Of a DNA stretch of 64,000 bases, positions 7,807 through 15,900 are shown in pieces. Source of the stretch: Candidatus Blautia intestinigallinarum (lineage in GTDB: Bacteria > Bacillota > Clostridia > Lachnospirales > Lachnospiraceae); assembly GCA_019112635.1 (NCBI GenBank), contig DXIX01000017.1, forward strand, positions 1 through 64,000, in the 5' to 3' direction. A model generated the notes under the pieces. The model did not search any database. It was not told the DNA's origin and worked only from the letters and a program-made list of their open reading frames with translations. Position numbers and translations under genes: made by a program. Every line of letters starts with the position of its first letter. Position 1 is the first letter of the stretch.

Positions 7807-7846
7807 AAAAGCCACAGGGAGTTTGTTAACTTCTTATGGCTTTTTT
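7807..7846 (+). terminator. Terminator after marR-type gene
   Basis: AAAAGCCA (7807-7814) pairs with TGGCTTTT, and the 3' arm runs into a T6 tract ending at 7846. Confidence 0.75.
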
Positions 7847-7914
7847 ACAGGATAAAATTATTTGACAAAAATATGAAATTAGGATTTAATTCGCTTGAAA
7901 GGCTTAAAAGTGTG

Positions 7915-7965
7915 TTGACGTAAAGTTAGAACCGTGTTATATTAAAAAAAGTTGACATGATGTCA
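7915..7965 (+). promoter_or_regulatory. tetR-type promoter with TGACAT-G-ATGTCA operator
   Basis: TTGACG (7915-7920), a 17-base spacer and TATATT (7938-7943) are followed by a perfect 13-base palindrome, TGACATGATGTCA (7953-7965). The palindrome covers the expected transcription start and is the likely autoregulatory site of the TetR-family protein. Confidence 0.75.
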
Positions 7966-7991
7966 GTATAAAAAACAAAGGTGGGATGGTT

Positions 7992-8618
7992 ATGCCGAAA
8001 GGATCAGAAAAGTTAACTAATGCCAGAAAAGAAGAGATTATTCAGGCGTGTGCAGTTCTCTATGAAACTAAGAGTTTCAAGGATATTACGATCCGGGATA
8101 TTGGAGAAAAAACATCCTTTACCAGAACATCTATTTATAATTATTTTCAGACCAAGGAGGAGATCTTTCTGGCCCTGTTGCAGCGAGAACATGAAGCTTG
8201 GGTTGCAGATCTCAAAAAAATGATAGAGCAGAATGATTCCATGAGTGTGGAGACATTTGCCAAGTCTATGGCTCATATTCTGGAGAGACGGCAGTGTATG
8301 CTTAAATTGATGTCTATGAATATTTATGACATGGAAGTGAATAGCCGTCTGGAAAATTTGGTAGTGTTTAAAAAGGTTTATGCGGAGGCTTTTGACACTT
8401 TGACCAGATGCCTGAAAAAATTTTTCCCTATCATGACACAGGAAGATTTGCAGAATTTTCTGTATGCTTTTTTTCCGTTTTTATTTGGAATTCATCCATT
8501 TACTTCTCATACTGAGAAGCAGTTGGAGGCTATGAAACTTGCTGGGGTAGAAGATGGAGATGAGTCTGTCTATGGTCTGGTAGAGCCTTTTGTGATTCGT
8601 CTTTTGAAATCTTTTTAG
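7992..8618 (+). CDS. TetR/AcrR-family transcriptional regulator
   Basis: About 208 residues. The N-terminal TetR DNA-binding domain is clear: KEEIIQACAVLYETKSFKDITIRDIGEKTSFTR followed by TSIYNYFQTKEEIF. The C-terminal ligand-binding domain resembles the TetR_C group of clostridial regulators. The ATG at 7992 is preferred to 7986 because the AAAGGTGGG site would touch the earlier one. A perfect palindrome over the promoter suggests autorepression. A perfect 12-bp hairpin and then an IS110 remnant follow the gene, so a formerly linked target may have been lost (inference). Confidence 0.9.
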   Translation: MPKGSEKLTNARKEEIIQACAVLYETKSFKDITIRDIGEKTSFTRTSIYNYFQTKEEIFLALLQREHEAWVADLKKMIEQNDSMSVETFAKSMAHILERRQCMLKLMSMNIYDMEVNSRLENLVVFKKVYAEAFDTLTRCLKKFFPIMTQEDLQNFLYAFFPFLFGIHPFTSHTEKQLEAMKLAGVEDGDESVYGLVEPFVIRLLKSF

Positions 8619-8649
8619 TTACGTTCAGAAACTGGGGAGCAGTTGAAAA

Positions 8650-8681
8650 GTGGGGACAAGCTATGACAGGCTTGTCCCCAC
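8650..8681 (+). terminator. Perfect 12-bp inverted repeat after tetR-type gene
   Basis: GTGGGGACAAGC and GCTTGTCCCCAC pair perfectly around an 8-base loop. No T-run follows, so it is an atypical terminator or an mRNA-end stabilising hairpin. Confidence 0.5.
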
Positions 8682-8728
8682 ATTACTGTGCATAATAGAA
8701 ATTAAAGGTTGCATAAAATAATTTTTAT

Positions 8729-9159
8729 ATGAATAAAATAATCAAAATTGTCATGAATGTCCATAGCAAAAATTACACCTTATGTGCAATGGAACCCACC
8801 ATCGGGGCAGAAGACCGAATCTTTGGGAAAGTACAGGTCGCCCCGGACTACAAAGAAGTCATCTGCTTCATTGAATCCTCGAAGAGGGAACTCGGTTCTG
8901 ACAATAAATATTCTATTGAATGTGGTTATGAGGCAGGCTGTCTCGGCTATACCCTTTACCACCAGCTTACAGGCGCCAGGGTCAAAGGTGTCATGCTTGC
9001 ACCGACTATCGGAATACCTACGCGGCATTCCTGGGACTTGCACCTAGAGAGCATTCCAGTTCAGAGAATGTGAACCGGCTAGGCATATCCAAAGCAGGAA
9101 ATACACATTTGTGCTGCCTGTTAATTGAAGCAACAAAGGGTATTTGTAAGGGGCTGTGA
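8729..9159 (+). pseudogene. IS110-family transposase remnant, internally deleted
   Basis: The first part (8729 to about 9015) reads VMNVHSKNYTLCAM, then CGYEAGCLGYTLYHQLTGA and VMLAPT, the N-terminal DEDD domain of IS110-family transposases. The sequence then switches frame and continues as YAAFLGLAPREHSSSENV, NRLGISKAGNTHLCCLLIEA and TKGICKG up to a TGA at 9157-9159, which matches the C-terminal transposase_20 domain. About 140 residues survive of an expected 400 or so. The junction of the two parts implies an internal deletion of the middle of the gene with frame loss. It cannot encode an active enzyme. Confidence 0.8.
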
Positions 9160-9394
9160 TCCTGTAAGGTTCGAGCTATTTGCGTCCCTTCTATGCTGGC
9201 ACTTCGGTGATCCACGCTTTTGGATCACAGGGTTCTCGGCGGAACCATTAGCTTGTTGATAATCAATCTATGAATAACAGAGTGGCCACATGCCGGGAGC
9301 TGTTAAATCAGAGTTTCTTGTATGCAGTGATTGCATTACTCAGTTTTTCCAAAATAACAACGCTGTCGTCAAAGAAGAGAAAAAGTATTAAAAT
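9160..9394. other. Non-coding stretch behind the IS110 remnant
   Basis: GTGATCCA (9207-9214) and TGGATCAC (9221-9228) form a perfect 8-bp hairpin, and CTGTGATCC (9154-9162) is the exact reverse complement of GGATCACAG (9222-9230), so two pairings compete. This may be the end of the insertion element. No convincing gene lies here, and the IS boundaries could not be defined. Confidence 0.35.
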
Positions 9395-9907
9395 TTACGA
9401 ATCTGATTTTAATCGGGAATACATTTTCATGTCAAGAATTTTACCGTTTTTGATGGCGTTATTTCTTAAAGTTCCTTCATATTGAAAACCCGCTTTTTCC
9501 AGTACTCGGCAGGATGCTGTGTTGTAAGCAAACGGTTCTGCATAGATGCCGAGAATATCACTGTTGCTGAAAATGTAATCACATATTTGCTTTACTGCTT
9601 CGGGCATGATTCCCTTGCCCCAATATTCTTCGGCAAGATAATATCCAAGTTCAGCAGTTCTTCGGTGAACATTTTCTTGGCGAAAAGCAGCGATGCTTCC
9701 GACGATTTTACCTTCGACTGTGATCGCAAAAGCAAAAGTATCATTTTCGTTTGAGGAAAGAAGAAAAGATATATAGTCTATTCCATCTTGCTGTGTGTAT
9801 GGGTATGGAAGTCCATCCCGAAGGTTGTCCTGAATTTTTTTATTCGATATGATTGATGTTAGGTCAGCAGCATTAGATAATTTCCATTTTTCTAAATGAC
9901 AAATCAT
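9395..9907 (-). CDS. GNAT-family N-acetyltransferase (RimJ/RimL-like)
   Basis: 170 residues with the GNAT fold of the ribosomal-protein-alanine acetyltransferase type. It has LEKWKLSNAADLTSI at the start, AELGYYLAEEYWGKGIMPEAV as the acetyl-CoA motif A, and AEPFAYNTASCRVLEKAGFQYEGTLR at the end. The start at 9907 is chosen because AGAGGT precedes it at suitable spacing and it matches where the family begins; the open frame continues upstream to 10081 with unrelated sequence. It is a single gene, divergent from the WYL regulator. The substrate is unknown. Confidence 0.88.
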   Translation of the reverse strand: MICHLEKWKLSNAADLTSIISNKKIQDNLRDGLPYPYTQQDGIDYISFLLSSNENDTFAFAITVEGKIVGSIAAFRQENVHRRTAELGYYLAEEYWGKGIMPEAVKQICDYIFSNSDILGIYAEPFAYNTASCRVLEKAGFQYEGTLRNNAIKNGKILDMKMYSRLKSDS

Positions 9908-10126
9908 GTTTTTACCTCTTTCATTTTGAGAATATAGATGTAATTTTATCATAATCTCTGAGATAAAGTCTATATCTGTCGAATCTTTTATATCACTGGT
10001 TGGGCTTATCGGGTATACTGAGAATATGTGAATCAGATGATCCAAGAGAAAGTTTACGAAAACAGAAAACATACATGACATACAGATGTCTTGTCTGTTT
10101 TGGTAAGATAGGATTAAGGAGAACGA

Positions 10127-11038
10127 ATGAAGATTGATAGGCTAATTGGAATACTTTCGATCCTTTTGCAGAAGGAGAAAGTTACAGCGCCGGAGTTGGC
10201 AGAAAAATTTGAGGTTTCCAGAAGAACGATCGGAAGGGATCTGGATGTTCTTAGTAAAGCGGGAATTCCGGTTCAGACTGTTCAGGGCGCAGGCGGCGGT
10301 ATCCGTATTATGGAAGGTTATCGGATGGACAGAACTCTTCTGACTTCCAAAGATATGCAGATGATTCTGGCAGGCCTGAGAAGTCTGGACAGTATCGGTG
10401 GAAGCAGATATTATAGACAATTAATGGAAAAATTGAAGCTGGGGGCATCAGATTTTGTAAGTGGAAGAGATTCTATTTTGATTGATTTGTCATCTTGGCA
10501 TAAAGATTCTCTGGCGCCGAAGATTACCCTTATTTTGGAAGCTATAGATGAAAAGCGGAGAATCTCGTTTTCTTATTGCGCGCCATCAGGCGATACTATT
10601 CGGCAGATAGAACCGTATTATTTGATTTTCAAGTGGAGTAGCTGGTATACCTGGGGATGGTGTTTGGAAAGGAAAGATTTTCGTCTATTTAAGCTGAATC
10701 GTATGGATAATCTTCAAAAAGAAAACGAAAAATTTGAACAGCGAGCAGTTTCCATGCCGGATTTATCTAATGAGAAAATTTTTCCGGGAGATATCAAGGT
10801 CAAAGCATTGTTTCAACCACAGGCAAAATGGAGGCTGGTGGAAGAATTTAGCAGAGATTGTTTTGAGACAATGGAAGATGGAAGGCTGTTGTTTTGTATG
10901 GAGTATGCAAATGAGGAGAACATGATTAGATGGCTGCTGACATTTGGTGAATGCGTGGAAGTTTTGGAGCCGTTATCTGTGAGAGAAAAGTTTCAAGAAA
11001 TTGTCCTGAAAATGGAGAAAATTTATGGGAGGGGATGA
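10127..11038 (+). CDS. HTH/WYL-domain transcriptional regulator
   Basis: 303 residues. An N-terminal HTH_11 winged helix (RLIGILSILLQKEKVTAPELA, then FEVSRRTIGRDLDVLSKAGI) is followed by the central WYL domain (ISFSYCAPSGDTIRQIEPYYL, WSSWYTWGWC) and the C-terminal WCX region. WYL regulators sense nucleic acid or small ligands; most clostridial members of this YafY-like group control a neighbouring gene. An extended -10, TGGTAAGAT at 10101-10109, and a GACAT-N4-ATGTC palindrome just upstream could form its control region. The GyrI-like gene follows 108 bases downstream and may be its target or partner. Confidence 0.9.
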   Translation: MKIDRLIGILSILLQKEKVTAPELAEKFEVSRRTIGRDLDVLSKAGIPVQTVQGAGGGIRIMEGYRMDRTLLTSKDMQMILAGLRSLDSIGGSRYYRQLMEKLKLGASDFVSGRDSILIDLSSWHKDSLAPKITLILEAIDEKRRISFSYCAPSGDTIRQIEPYYLIFKWSSWYTWGWCLERKDFRLFKLNRMDNLQKENEKFEQRAVSMPDLSNEKIFPGDIKVKALFQPQAKWRLVEEFSRDCFETMEDGRLLFCMEYANEENMIRWLLTFGECVEVLEPLSVREKFQEIVLKMEKIYGRG

Positions 11039-11041
11039 AGA

Positions 11042-11131
11042 ATGAAAAAGGGGGATACGGGAGAAAAGTTGTGTGAGATGGTAAGAAGATGTATTCTGAG
11101 TTACCGGAGACGATTCCTAAAAAGAGATTAA
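11042..11131 (+). CDS. Small 29-residue ORF, uncertain
   Basis: An ATG preceded by GGGAGGGG at reasonable distance opens 29 codons ending with TAA at 11129-11131: it starts MKKGDTGEKLC and ends in a basic stretch (RRRFLKRD). It fills the gap between the WYL and GyrI-like genes almost exactly, and its stop overlaps the AGGAGG of the next gene. I recognise no family. It may be a real small protein, a translation-coupling leader, or chance. Confidence 0.3.
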   Translation: MKKGDTGEKLCEMVRRCILSYRRRFLKRD

Positions 11132-11146
11132 GGAGGAAAAAATCAG

Positions 11147-11785
11147 ATGGCATTTGATTATAAAAAAGAGTACAAAGAGTTTTATTTACCTAAGAAACGT
11201 CCGGAAATTATCGAGATGCCTAGTATGAATTTCCTTGCAGTGAGAGGAATGGGAGATCCGAATGAGGAAGGCGGCGATTACAAAATTTCAATTGGTTTGT
11301 TGTATGGAATTGCCTTTACGATCAAGATGAGTAAAATGGGAAATCGCAAAATTGAGGGATATTTTGACTATGTAATGCCGCCTCTGGAAGGTTTTTGGTG
11401 GCAGGAAGGAATGAGAGAAATGGATTTCACGAGAAAAGCTGACTTTCAATGGATTTCCATGATTCGCCTTCCGGATTTTGTGAAAAGGGAAGATTTTCAG
11501 TGGGCGAAAAATGAAGCACAGAGGAAGAAAAATCGGGATTTCTCTAGGGTTGAGTTTATGACTTTTCAGGAAGGCTTGTGTGTTCAGTGTATGCATATAG
11601 GGTCTTATGATGAGGAATCTGCTACAATGGAGGAAATGAATCGTTATCTGACCCGAGAGGGATTTGTTTTGGATTTTACAGAGGAACGGCGGCACCATGA
11701 GATTTATTTATCAGATGCCAGGAGAATTGCACCGCAGCGAAGAAGAACTGTAATTCGCGATCCAATTAAAAAGATACAAGAATAA
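11147..11785 (+). CDS. GyrI-like small-molecule-binding domain protein
   Basis: 212 residues matching stand-alone GyrI-like/SOUL-fold proteins of Firmicutes: FDYKKEYKEFYLPKKRPEIIEMPSM near the start, FLAVRGMGDPNEEGGDYK, the PLEGFWWQ segment and the late QCMHIGSYDEESATMEEM segment. Such proteins bind or hydrolyse small hydrophobic compounds and often pair with WYL or AraC regulators. It follows the WYL regulator on the same strand with an AGGAGG ribosome binding site. The ligand is unknown. Confidence 0.87.
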   Translation: MAFDYKKEYKEFYLPKKRPEIIEMPSMNFLAVRGMGDPNEEGGDYKISIGLLYGIAFTIKMSKMGNRKIEGYFDYVMPPLEGFWWQEGMREMDFTRKADFQWISMIRLPDFVKREDFQWAKNEAQRKKNRDFSRVEFMTFQEGLCVQCMHIGSYDEESATMEEMNRYLTREGFVLDFTEERRHHEIYLSDARRIAPQRRRTVIRDPIKKIQE

Positions 11786-12085
11786 GAAAAATAAAGTTGC
11801 GTAAAAAACAATTTTGATTAATACTATAGGAAAGAAGAATATGAATCTGTGGTGTTTGTCTAAACGGTTTTTCAGGTATACATTCGCATGTGGACAATTT
11901 TTACTATGTTTTTAGTGCGAATAGTATTTAAACAGATAATGTCCAAGAGATTCGCACCAGAAAAGGGAGGGGATTAGAAGAAAAAGTTGAGTCGTGGAAG
12001 ATATATGTTAGAAAAACTTAGGAATCATTCTTGAAATTAGGGGTTTTTACCTAAAAATACTGGCATGAAATTAGTAAAAATTGCT
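11786..12085 (+). promoter_or_regulatory. CRISPR leader region with repeat element copy 2
   Basis: 300 bases without a gene, AT-rich, directly before the first CRISPR repeat on its 5' side, where the leader is expected. The region contains GTGCGAAT (11915-11922) and ATTCGCAC (11950-11957), with AGAGATTCGCACCAGAAA at 11946-11963 identical to the copy at 2718-2735. An outer TGGACA/TGTCCA pair (11891-11896, 11940-11945) nests around the left arm. No certain promoter was found. Confidence 0.55.
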
Positions 12086-12574
12086 GTCACACCCTGCAAA
12101 GGGTGTGTGGATTGAAATATAGTCGCTGTAGTTATCAGATTCAGTCGGGGTGTCACACCCTGCAAAGGGTGTGTGGATTGAAATACAAAATCAAACGGCA
12201 ATGGACGAATGGATAGAATGTCACACCCTGCAAAGGGTGTGTGGATTGAAATCTATCTCTTTGATTGACAACCCTCCCTCTTTTACGTCACACCCTGCAA
12301 AGGGTGTGTGGATTGAAATAAGTGATTGTTTTTGCGCTTCTGTTTGCACTCTGTCACACCCTGCAAAGGGTGTGTGGATTGAAATAAAGACATTTGTCGC
12401 TTTACCAGAGAGGCAGAAAGTCACACCCTGCAAAGGGTGGATTGAAATATATTAGATATGAGTGTTACAGTTTGCTCATAGTGTCATACCCTACAAGGGA
12501 AGCGTGGATTGAAACATGTCCGATGGCGCTTTCGAGGCGATTGAAATTGGTCACCTTTAGCGGAGAGTGGAAAT
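12086..12574 (+). CRISPR. CRISPR array, type I-C-like repeats, no cas genes in window
   Basis: Five identical 33-base repeats start at 12086, 12152, 12220, 12287 and 12353, each opening GTCACACCCT and ending GGATTGAAAT. CACACCC and GGGTGTG form the internal stem. This fits type I-C repeats as I know them. Spacers are 33-35 bases. The sixth repeat (12420-12448) lacks four bases of the stem (GGGTGG in place of GGGTGTGTGG). The seventh (12483-12515) has several substitutions and ends GAAAC, and an eighth (12550-12574) is barely recognisable. Decay increases towards 12574, so this is the old trailer end and the leader is to the left. Seven spacers in all. The flanking genes (GyrI-like, ftsE) are unrelated to CRISPR, so the array is an orphan here. 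Confidence 0.95.
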
Positions 12575-12928
12575 AAGAGTAGCGATGTTTTGCTTTTCAG
12601 GTGTATGTATGGGCGAAAAGAATTGGTTGGAAAATTTGAATTTTTTTTGAAAAAACAATGTGAGATATTGCAAACTGTGAAGATTACAGGTATGATGTGA
12701 GAAAATCTGTTTGGAGATATTTTTATTCAGGTAAAGATTTTTTCCGGAAATGTAGACAATAATCTGACCGGAAAGGGGTCTTTGCCTGTGCATCATGTGA
12801 AAAAAACGTGAAATAACAGGGGATTACAAAAAAATCGCTTGCAATTCAGATTTAATATGTTACAATTATGTTACAAAAAAGTTAAATAATTGCACGAAAA
12901 TGAATGAAACGATATTAGGGAGGGTACT
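12575..12928. other. AT-rich gap between CRISPR array and ftsE
   Basis: About 350 bases. No gene is supported on either strand. A promoter for ftsE lies near the end; otherwise only A/T runs are visible. Confidence 0.5.
12839..12866 (+). promoter_or_regulatory. Putative ftsEX promoter
   Basis: TTGCAA (12839-12844) and TACAAT (12861-12866) are separated by 16 bases, 62 bases upstream of the ftsE start. Confidence 0.5.
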
Positions 12929-13615
12929 ATGATAGATTTGGAAAATGTAACCAAGTCTTATGACAAAGGACTTCCAGCGGTCAGTCATGCGACTTTACAT
13001 GTGGATAAAGGAGAGTTTGTTTTTGTTGTGGGAAGCAGTGGCTCTGGAAAATCCACATTGATTAAATTGTTATTGAAGGAATTGGATGCAACATCTGGTT
13101 CTATTGTTGTCAATGGGCAGAAACTTGACAACATGAAGAGAAGAAAGATTGCGAAATACCGTAGAAAACTGGGAGTTGTTTTTCAAGATTTCAGGTTGCT
13201 GAAGGATCGAAATGTATATGAAAATGTGGCATTTGCTCAGCGTGTGATCGGAAGACCTACCCGAGTAATTCGAAAAAGAGTGCCAGAGGTTCTCACTGAA
13301 GTAGGACTTGCAGAGAAATATAAATCACGTGTGACCGAACTGTCCGGCGGTGAGCAGCAGAGGGTGGCAATTGCGAGGGCATTGGTAAACAGACCAGATA
13401 TTCTTCTCGCGGATGAGCCCACAGGTAATCTGGACCCGCAGACAGCATTAGACATTATGAAGCTTTTAGAGTCCATCAATGACAGAGGAACGACTGTGCT
13501 GGTGGTAACACATAATAAGGATGTGGTCAATAAATTAAAAAAACGTGTGGTTACAATGAAAAAGGGTGTCATTGTGAGTGATGAACAGGAAGGAGAGTAT
13601 CGTTATGAGGCCTAG
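12929..13615 (+). CDS. ftsE: Cell division ATP-binding protein FtsE
   Basis: ATPase of the FtsEX complex, which couples division or elongation to peptidoglycan hydrolase activation at the membrane. The 228 residues include Walker A GSSGSGKST near 36-44, the characteristic VVFQDFRLL Q-loop, signature LSGGEQQR and Walker B ILLADEPTGNLD. It opens with MIDLENVTKSY, typical of FtsE. AGGGAGGG precedes the ATG. The 3' end overlaps ftsX by 11 bases, so the two are translationally coupled. Confidence 0.96.
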   Translation: MIDLENVTKSYDKGLPAVSHATLHVDKGEFVFVVGSSGSGKSTLIKLLLKELDATSGSIVVNGQKLDNMKRRKIAKYRRKLGVVFQDFRLLKDRNVYENVAFAQRVIGRPTRVIRKRVPEVLTEVGLAEKYKSRVTELSGGEQQRVAIARALVNRPDILLADEPTGNLDPQTALDIMKLLESINDRGTTVLVVTHNKDVVNKLKKRVVTMKKGVIVSDEQEGEYRYEA

Positions 13616-14513
13616 TACTTTCTGGTATAATTTCAAGCAGGGATTTAAAAATATCCGAAGAAACTGGATGTTTTCTCTGGCCTCGGTTATTACGATGGCC
13701 GCCTGCATTTTCCTGTTCAGTATTTTCTTCTCCATTGTGGAAAATTTGAATTTTATTACACGTACTGTAGAACAGGATGTGGCGATTACGGTCTTTTTTG
13801 ACGAGGGAACTACGGATGAGGAAATGCAGGAAATCGGGGAAAAGATTAAAGCCCGTCCAGAAGTGGCAAAGGTGAATTTTGTATCCGCAGATGAAGCCTG
13901 GGAGGAGTTTAAGGATGTTTACCTTGGCGGTTCCGAGGAGGCAGCAGAAGGATTTAAGGATGATAACCCTCTTGCGAACTCTGCAAACTATGAGGTATAT
14001 GTAAAACAGATTGAGCAGCAAAGTCAGCTGGTTGATTATATCAGTAATCTGGAGCATGTCAGAGAAGTCCGGCAGTCTGAAGAGGCGGAGGAGACACTGA
14101 CCTCCATCAACCGATTGATTTTCTATGTTTCATTGGGAATTATTGCTGTGCTGTTGATTATTTCTATTTTCCTGATCAGCAATACCGTATCTGTAGGAAT
14201 CTCGGTACGACGCGAAGAGATTGGTATCATGAAACTGATTGGCGCATCGAATTTCTTTGTAAGATTTCCATTTTTGCTGGAAGGTATCATTCTGGGACTG
14301 ATTGGTGCGGCAATTCCGCTGGGAGCTTTTTATTTCCTTTATAATGAGGCAGTGCGGATGGTTCTGACGAAGTTTAACGGATTATCTGATTTTATGCAGT
14401 TTATTCCAGTAAATGACATTTATCGTGTTTTGCTTCCGATAGGTCTGATACTGGGAATGGGAATTGGCTTGATTGGAAGTTACATAACTACAAGAAAACA
14501 TCTGAAAGTGTGA
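13605..14513 (+). CDS. ftsX: Cell division membrane protein FtsX
   Basis: 302 residues, membrane partner of FtsE. There is one N-terminal transmembrane helix after RNWMFSLASVITMAACIFLF, an extracellular domain of about 120 residues with the FtsX loop (VAITVFFDEGTTDEEM), and three C-terminal helices including IGIMKLIGASNFFVRFPF. The ATG at 13605 is chosen because GGAAGGAGAG precedes it and NWMFS is near the family's start; the in-frame ATG at 13578 lies deep within ftsE. In Firmicutes the extracellular loop activates a secreted peptidoglycan hydrolase. Confidence 0.95.
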   Translation: MRPSTFWYNFKQGFKNIRRNWMFSLASVITMAACIFLFSIFFSIVENLNFITRTVEQDVAITVFFDEGTTDEEMQEIGEKIKARPEVAKVNFVSADEAWEEFKDVYLGGSEEAAEGFKDDNPLANSANYEVYVKQIEQQSQLVDYISNLEHVREVRQSEEAEETLTSINRLIFYVSLGIIAVLLIISIFLISNTVSVGISVRREEIGIMKLIGASNFFVRFPFLLEGIILGLIGAAIPLGAFYFLYNEAVRMVLTKFNGLSDFMQFIPVNDIYRVLLPIGLILGMGIGLIGSYITTRKHLKV

Positions 14514-14562
14514 ATATGACAATGGCAGAATATTGCGCATAGAATAGAAACAGAAATAAGGT

Positions 14563-14599
14563 ACAAAAGGGGTTGTTCAATACGGCAGCCTCTTTTTGT
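14563..14599 (+). terminator. Possible terminator after ftsX
   Basis: ACAAAAGGGGTTG can pair, with wobbles, with CAGCCTCTTTTTGT, and the T-run is within the 3' arm. It is short of an ideal terminator and may be an attenuator before the protease gene. Confidence 0.4.
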
Positions 14600-14618
14600 A
14601 GTTGGAAACGGAGAGAAT

Positions 14619-15815
14619 ATGAAAGATAAGAAAAAATTCGCGGCGGGATTTGGAGCAGGTGTTATCTGTGTATTGATTATTGGCGGACTTCTTCTGGCGG
14701 GAGTGAAACTGCTGGGACCCAAGACAGTATTGTCAGATTATCAGCACCGGCAGAAATTAGCGTATCTGGAGAAGTTGATCGATCAGTACTATCTGGAAGA
14801 TAAAGATGAAGATCAGTTGGCAGAAGGAATCTATACAGGATTGCTCTATGGACTTGGGGATCCATATTCGGTGTATTATACTGCGGATCAGTATAAAAGC
14901 GCCAGTGAATCAACCCAGGGAGAATATACGGGAATTGGCGTGACAATTACGCAAAATGATAAAAAAGAAACAGTGATTGTGGATTGTTATGATGGGGGCC
15001 CGGCAGATCAGGCTGGTATTCAGGCAGGAGACATCCTTCTGGCTGTGAATGGAGAAGATGTTTCCGACATGGAACTTGCAGCTGTGACAGAAAAAATTAA
15101 AAATGCTTCCGAAGATCATGTGACGCTGACGATTCAAAGAGAGGGAGAGGAAGACAGTCAGGATATCGATGTCTCTGTCAAAGAAGTGGAAATTCCGTCT
15201 GTGAGTTATGAAATGCTGGACGACCAGATTGGATATATTAAAATATCCAAATTTACAGAAGTGACTTTTGAACAATATGAAGCTGCGTTTGATGATTTGA
15301 AAGGTCAGGATATGGAGCGGCTGATTATTGATTTGAGGGATAATCCGGGCGGACTTATGAACTCGGTATGTGATATTTTGAGAAAGATTCTTCCCAAGGG
15401 ACTCATTGTCTATACAGAGGATAAATACGGAAACCGGACAGAGGAAACCTGTGACGGAGATTCTCCTCTGGATATGCCTCTTGTAGTCTTGGTAAATGGA
15501 GAAAGTGCCAGTGCATCTGAGATTTTTGCAGGAGCTGTGAAAGATCATCAGGTAGGAACAATTGTGGGAACGACCACCTTTGGAAAGGGGATTGTTCAGA
15601 CCGTGCGGGAACTAGATGATGGAAGTGCTGTGAAACTGACGGTATCAAAGTATTATACTCCAAACGGAAATAATATCCATGGAGTGGGGATTCAGCCGGA
15701 TGTGGAAGTGGAACTGGATCCCAATATTACAGATCTCAATGAAATTGATCACAGTCAGGACAACCAACTGCAGAAAGGAATTGAGGTGGTTAAGGAACTG
15801 ACAGGAGAGAAATGA
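14619..15815 (+). CDS. S41-family C-terminal processing peptidase (CtpA/CtpB-like)
   Basis: A membrane-anchored serine protease of 398 residues acting outside the membrane. It has an N-terminal transmembrane anchor (residues about 7-29), a PDZ domain around 95-180 (EYTGIGVTI, GGPADQAGIQAGDILLAVNG), and the S41 domain with catalytic Ser in GESASASE and Lys in FGKGIVQ. The DLRDNPGG core is intact. In B. subtilis and relatives such proteases process regulators or cell-wall hydrolases, and next to ftsEX this gene fits a cell-envelope role. GGAGAG lies before the ATG. Confidence 0.93.
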   Translation: MKDKKKFAAGFGAGVICVLIIGGLLLAGVKLLGPKTVLSDYQHRQKLAYLEKLIDQYYLEDKDEDQLAEGIYTGLLYGLGDPYSVYYTADQYKSASESTQGEYTGIGVTITQNDKKETVIVDCYDGGPADQAGIQAGDILLAVNGEDVSDMELAAVTEKIKNASEDHVTLTIQREGEEDSQDIDVSVKEVEIPSVSYEMLDDQIGYIKISKFTEVTFEQYEAAFDDLKGQDMERLIIDLRDNPGGLMNSVCDILRKILPKGLIVYTEDKYGNRTEETCDGDSPLDMPLVVLVNGESASASEIFAGAVKDHQVGTIVGTTTFGKGIVQTVRELDDGSAVKLTVSKYYTPNGNNIHGVGIQPDVEVELDPNITDLNEIDHSQDNQLQKGIEVVKELTGEK

Positions 15816-15900
15816 TAGTTGAATCTGGGATATTTTAGTGCTATGATATCTCTGATATTATATTTCGAACGAAGAAAGTGAAATAGAGGGAGGCAGAGAT

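Noticed and set aside
9160-9260. Translation containing LRPFYAGTSVIHAFGSQG as a further IS110 part
   Set aside because: The match to the transposase family was not convincing and stops separate it from the recognisable part.
9270-9485. 71-codon frame behind the IS110 remnant
   Set aside because: No ribosome binding site or recognisable family, and its 3' part lies antisense to the GNAT gene.
12221-12433. Open frame on the minus strand with repeated HTPFAGC
   Set aside because: Antisense translation of the same CRISPR repeats.
12150-12455. 101-codon open frame with a repeated SHPAKGVWIEI motif
   Set aside because: The repeated motif is the translation of CRISPR repeats, and the frame spans spacers. 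It is a classic false gene.
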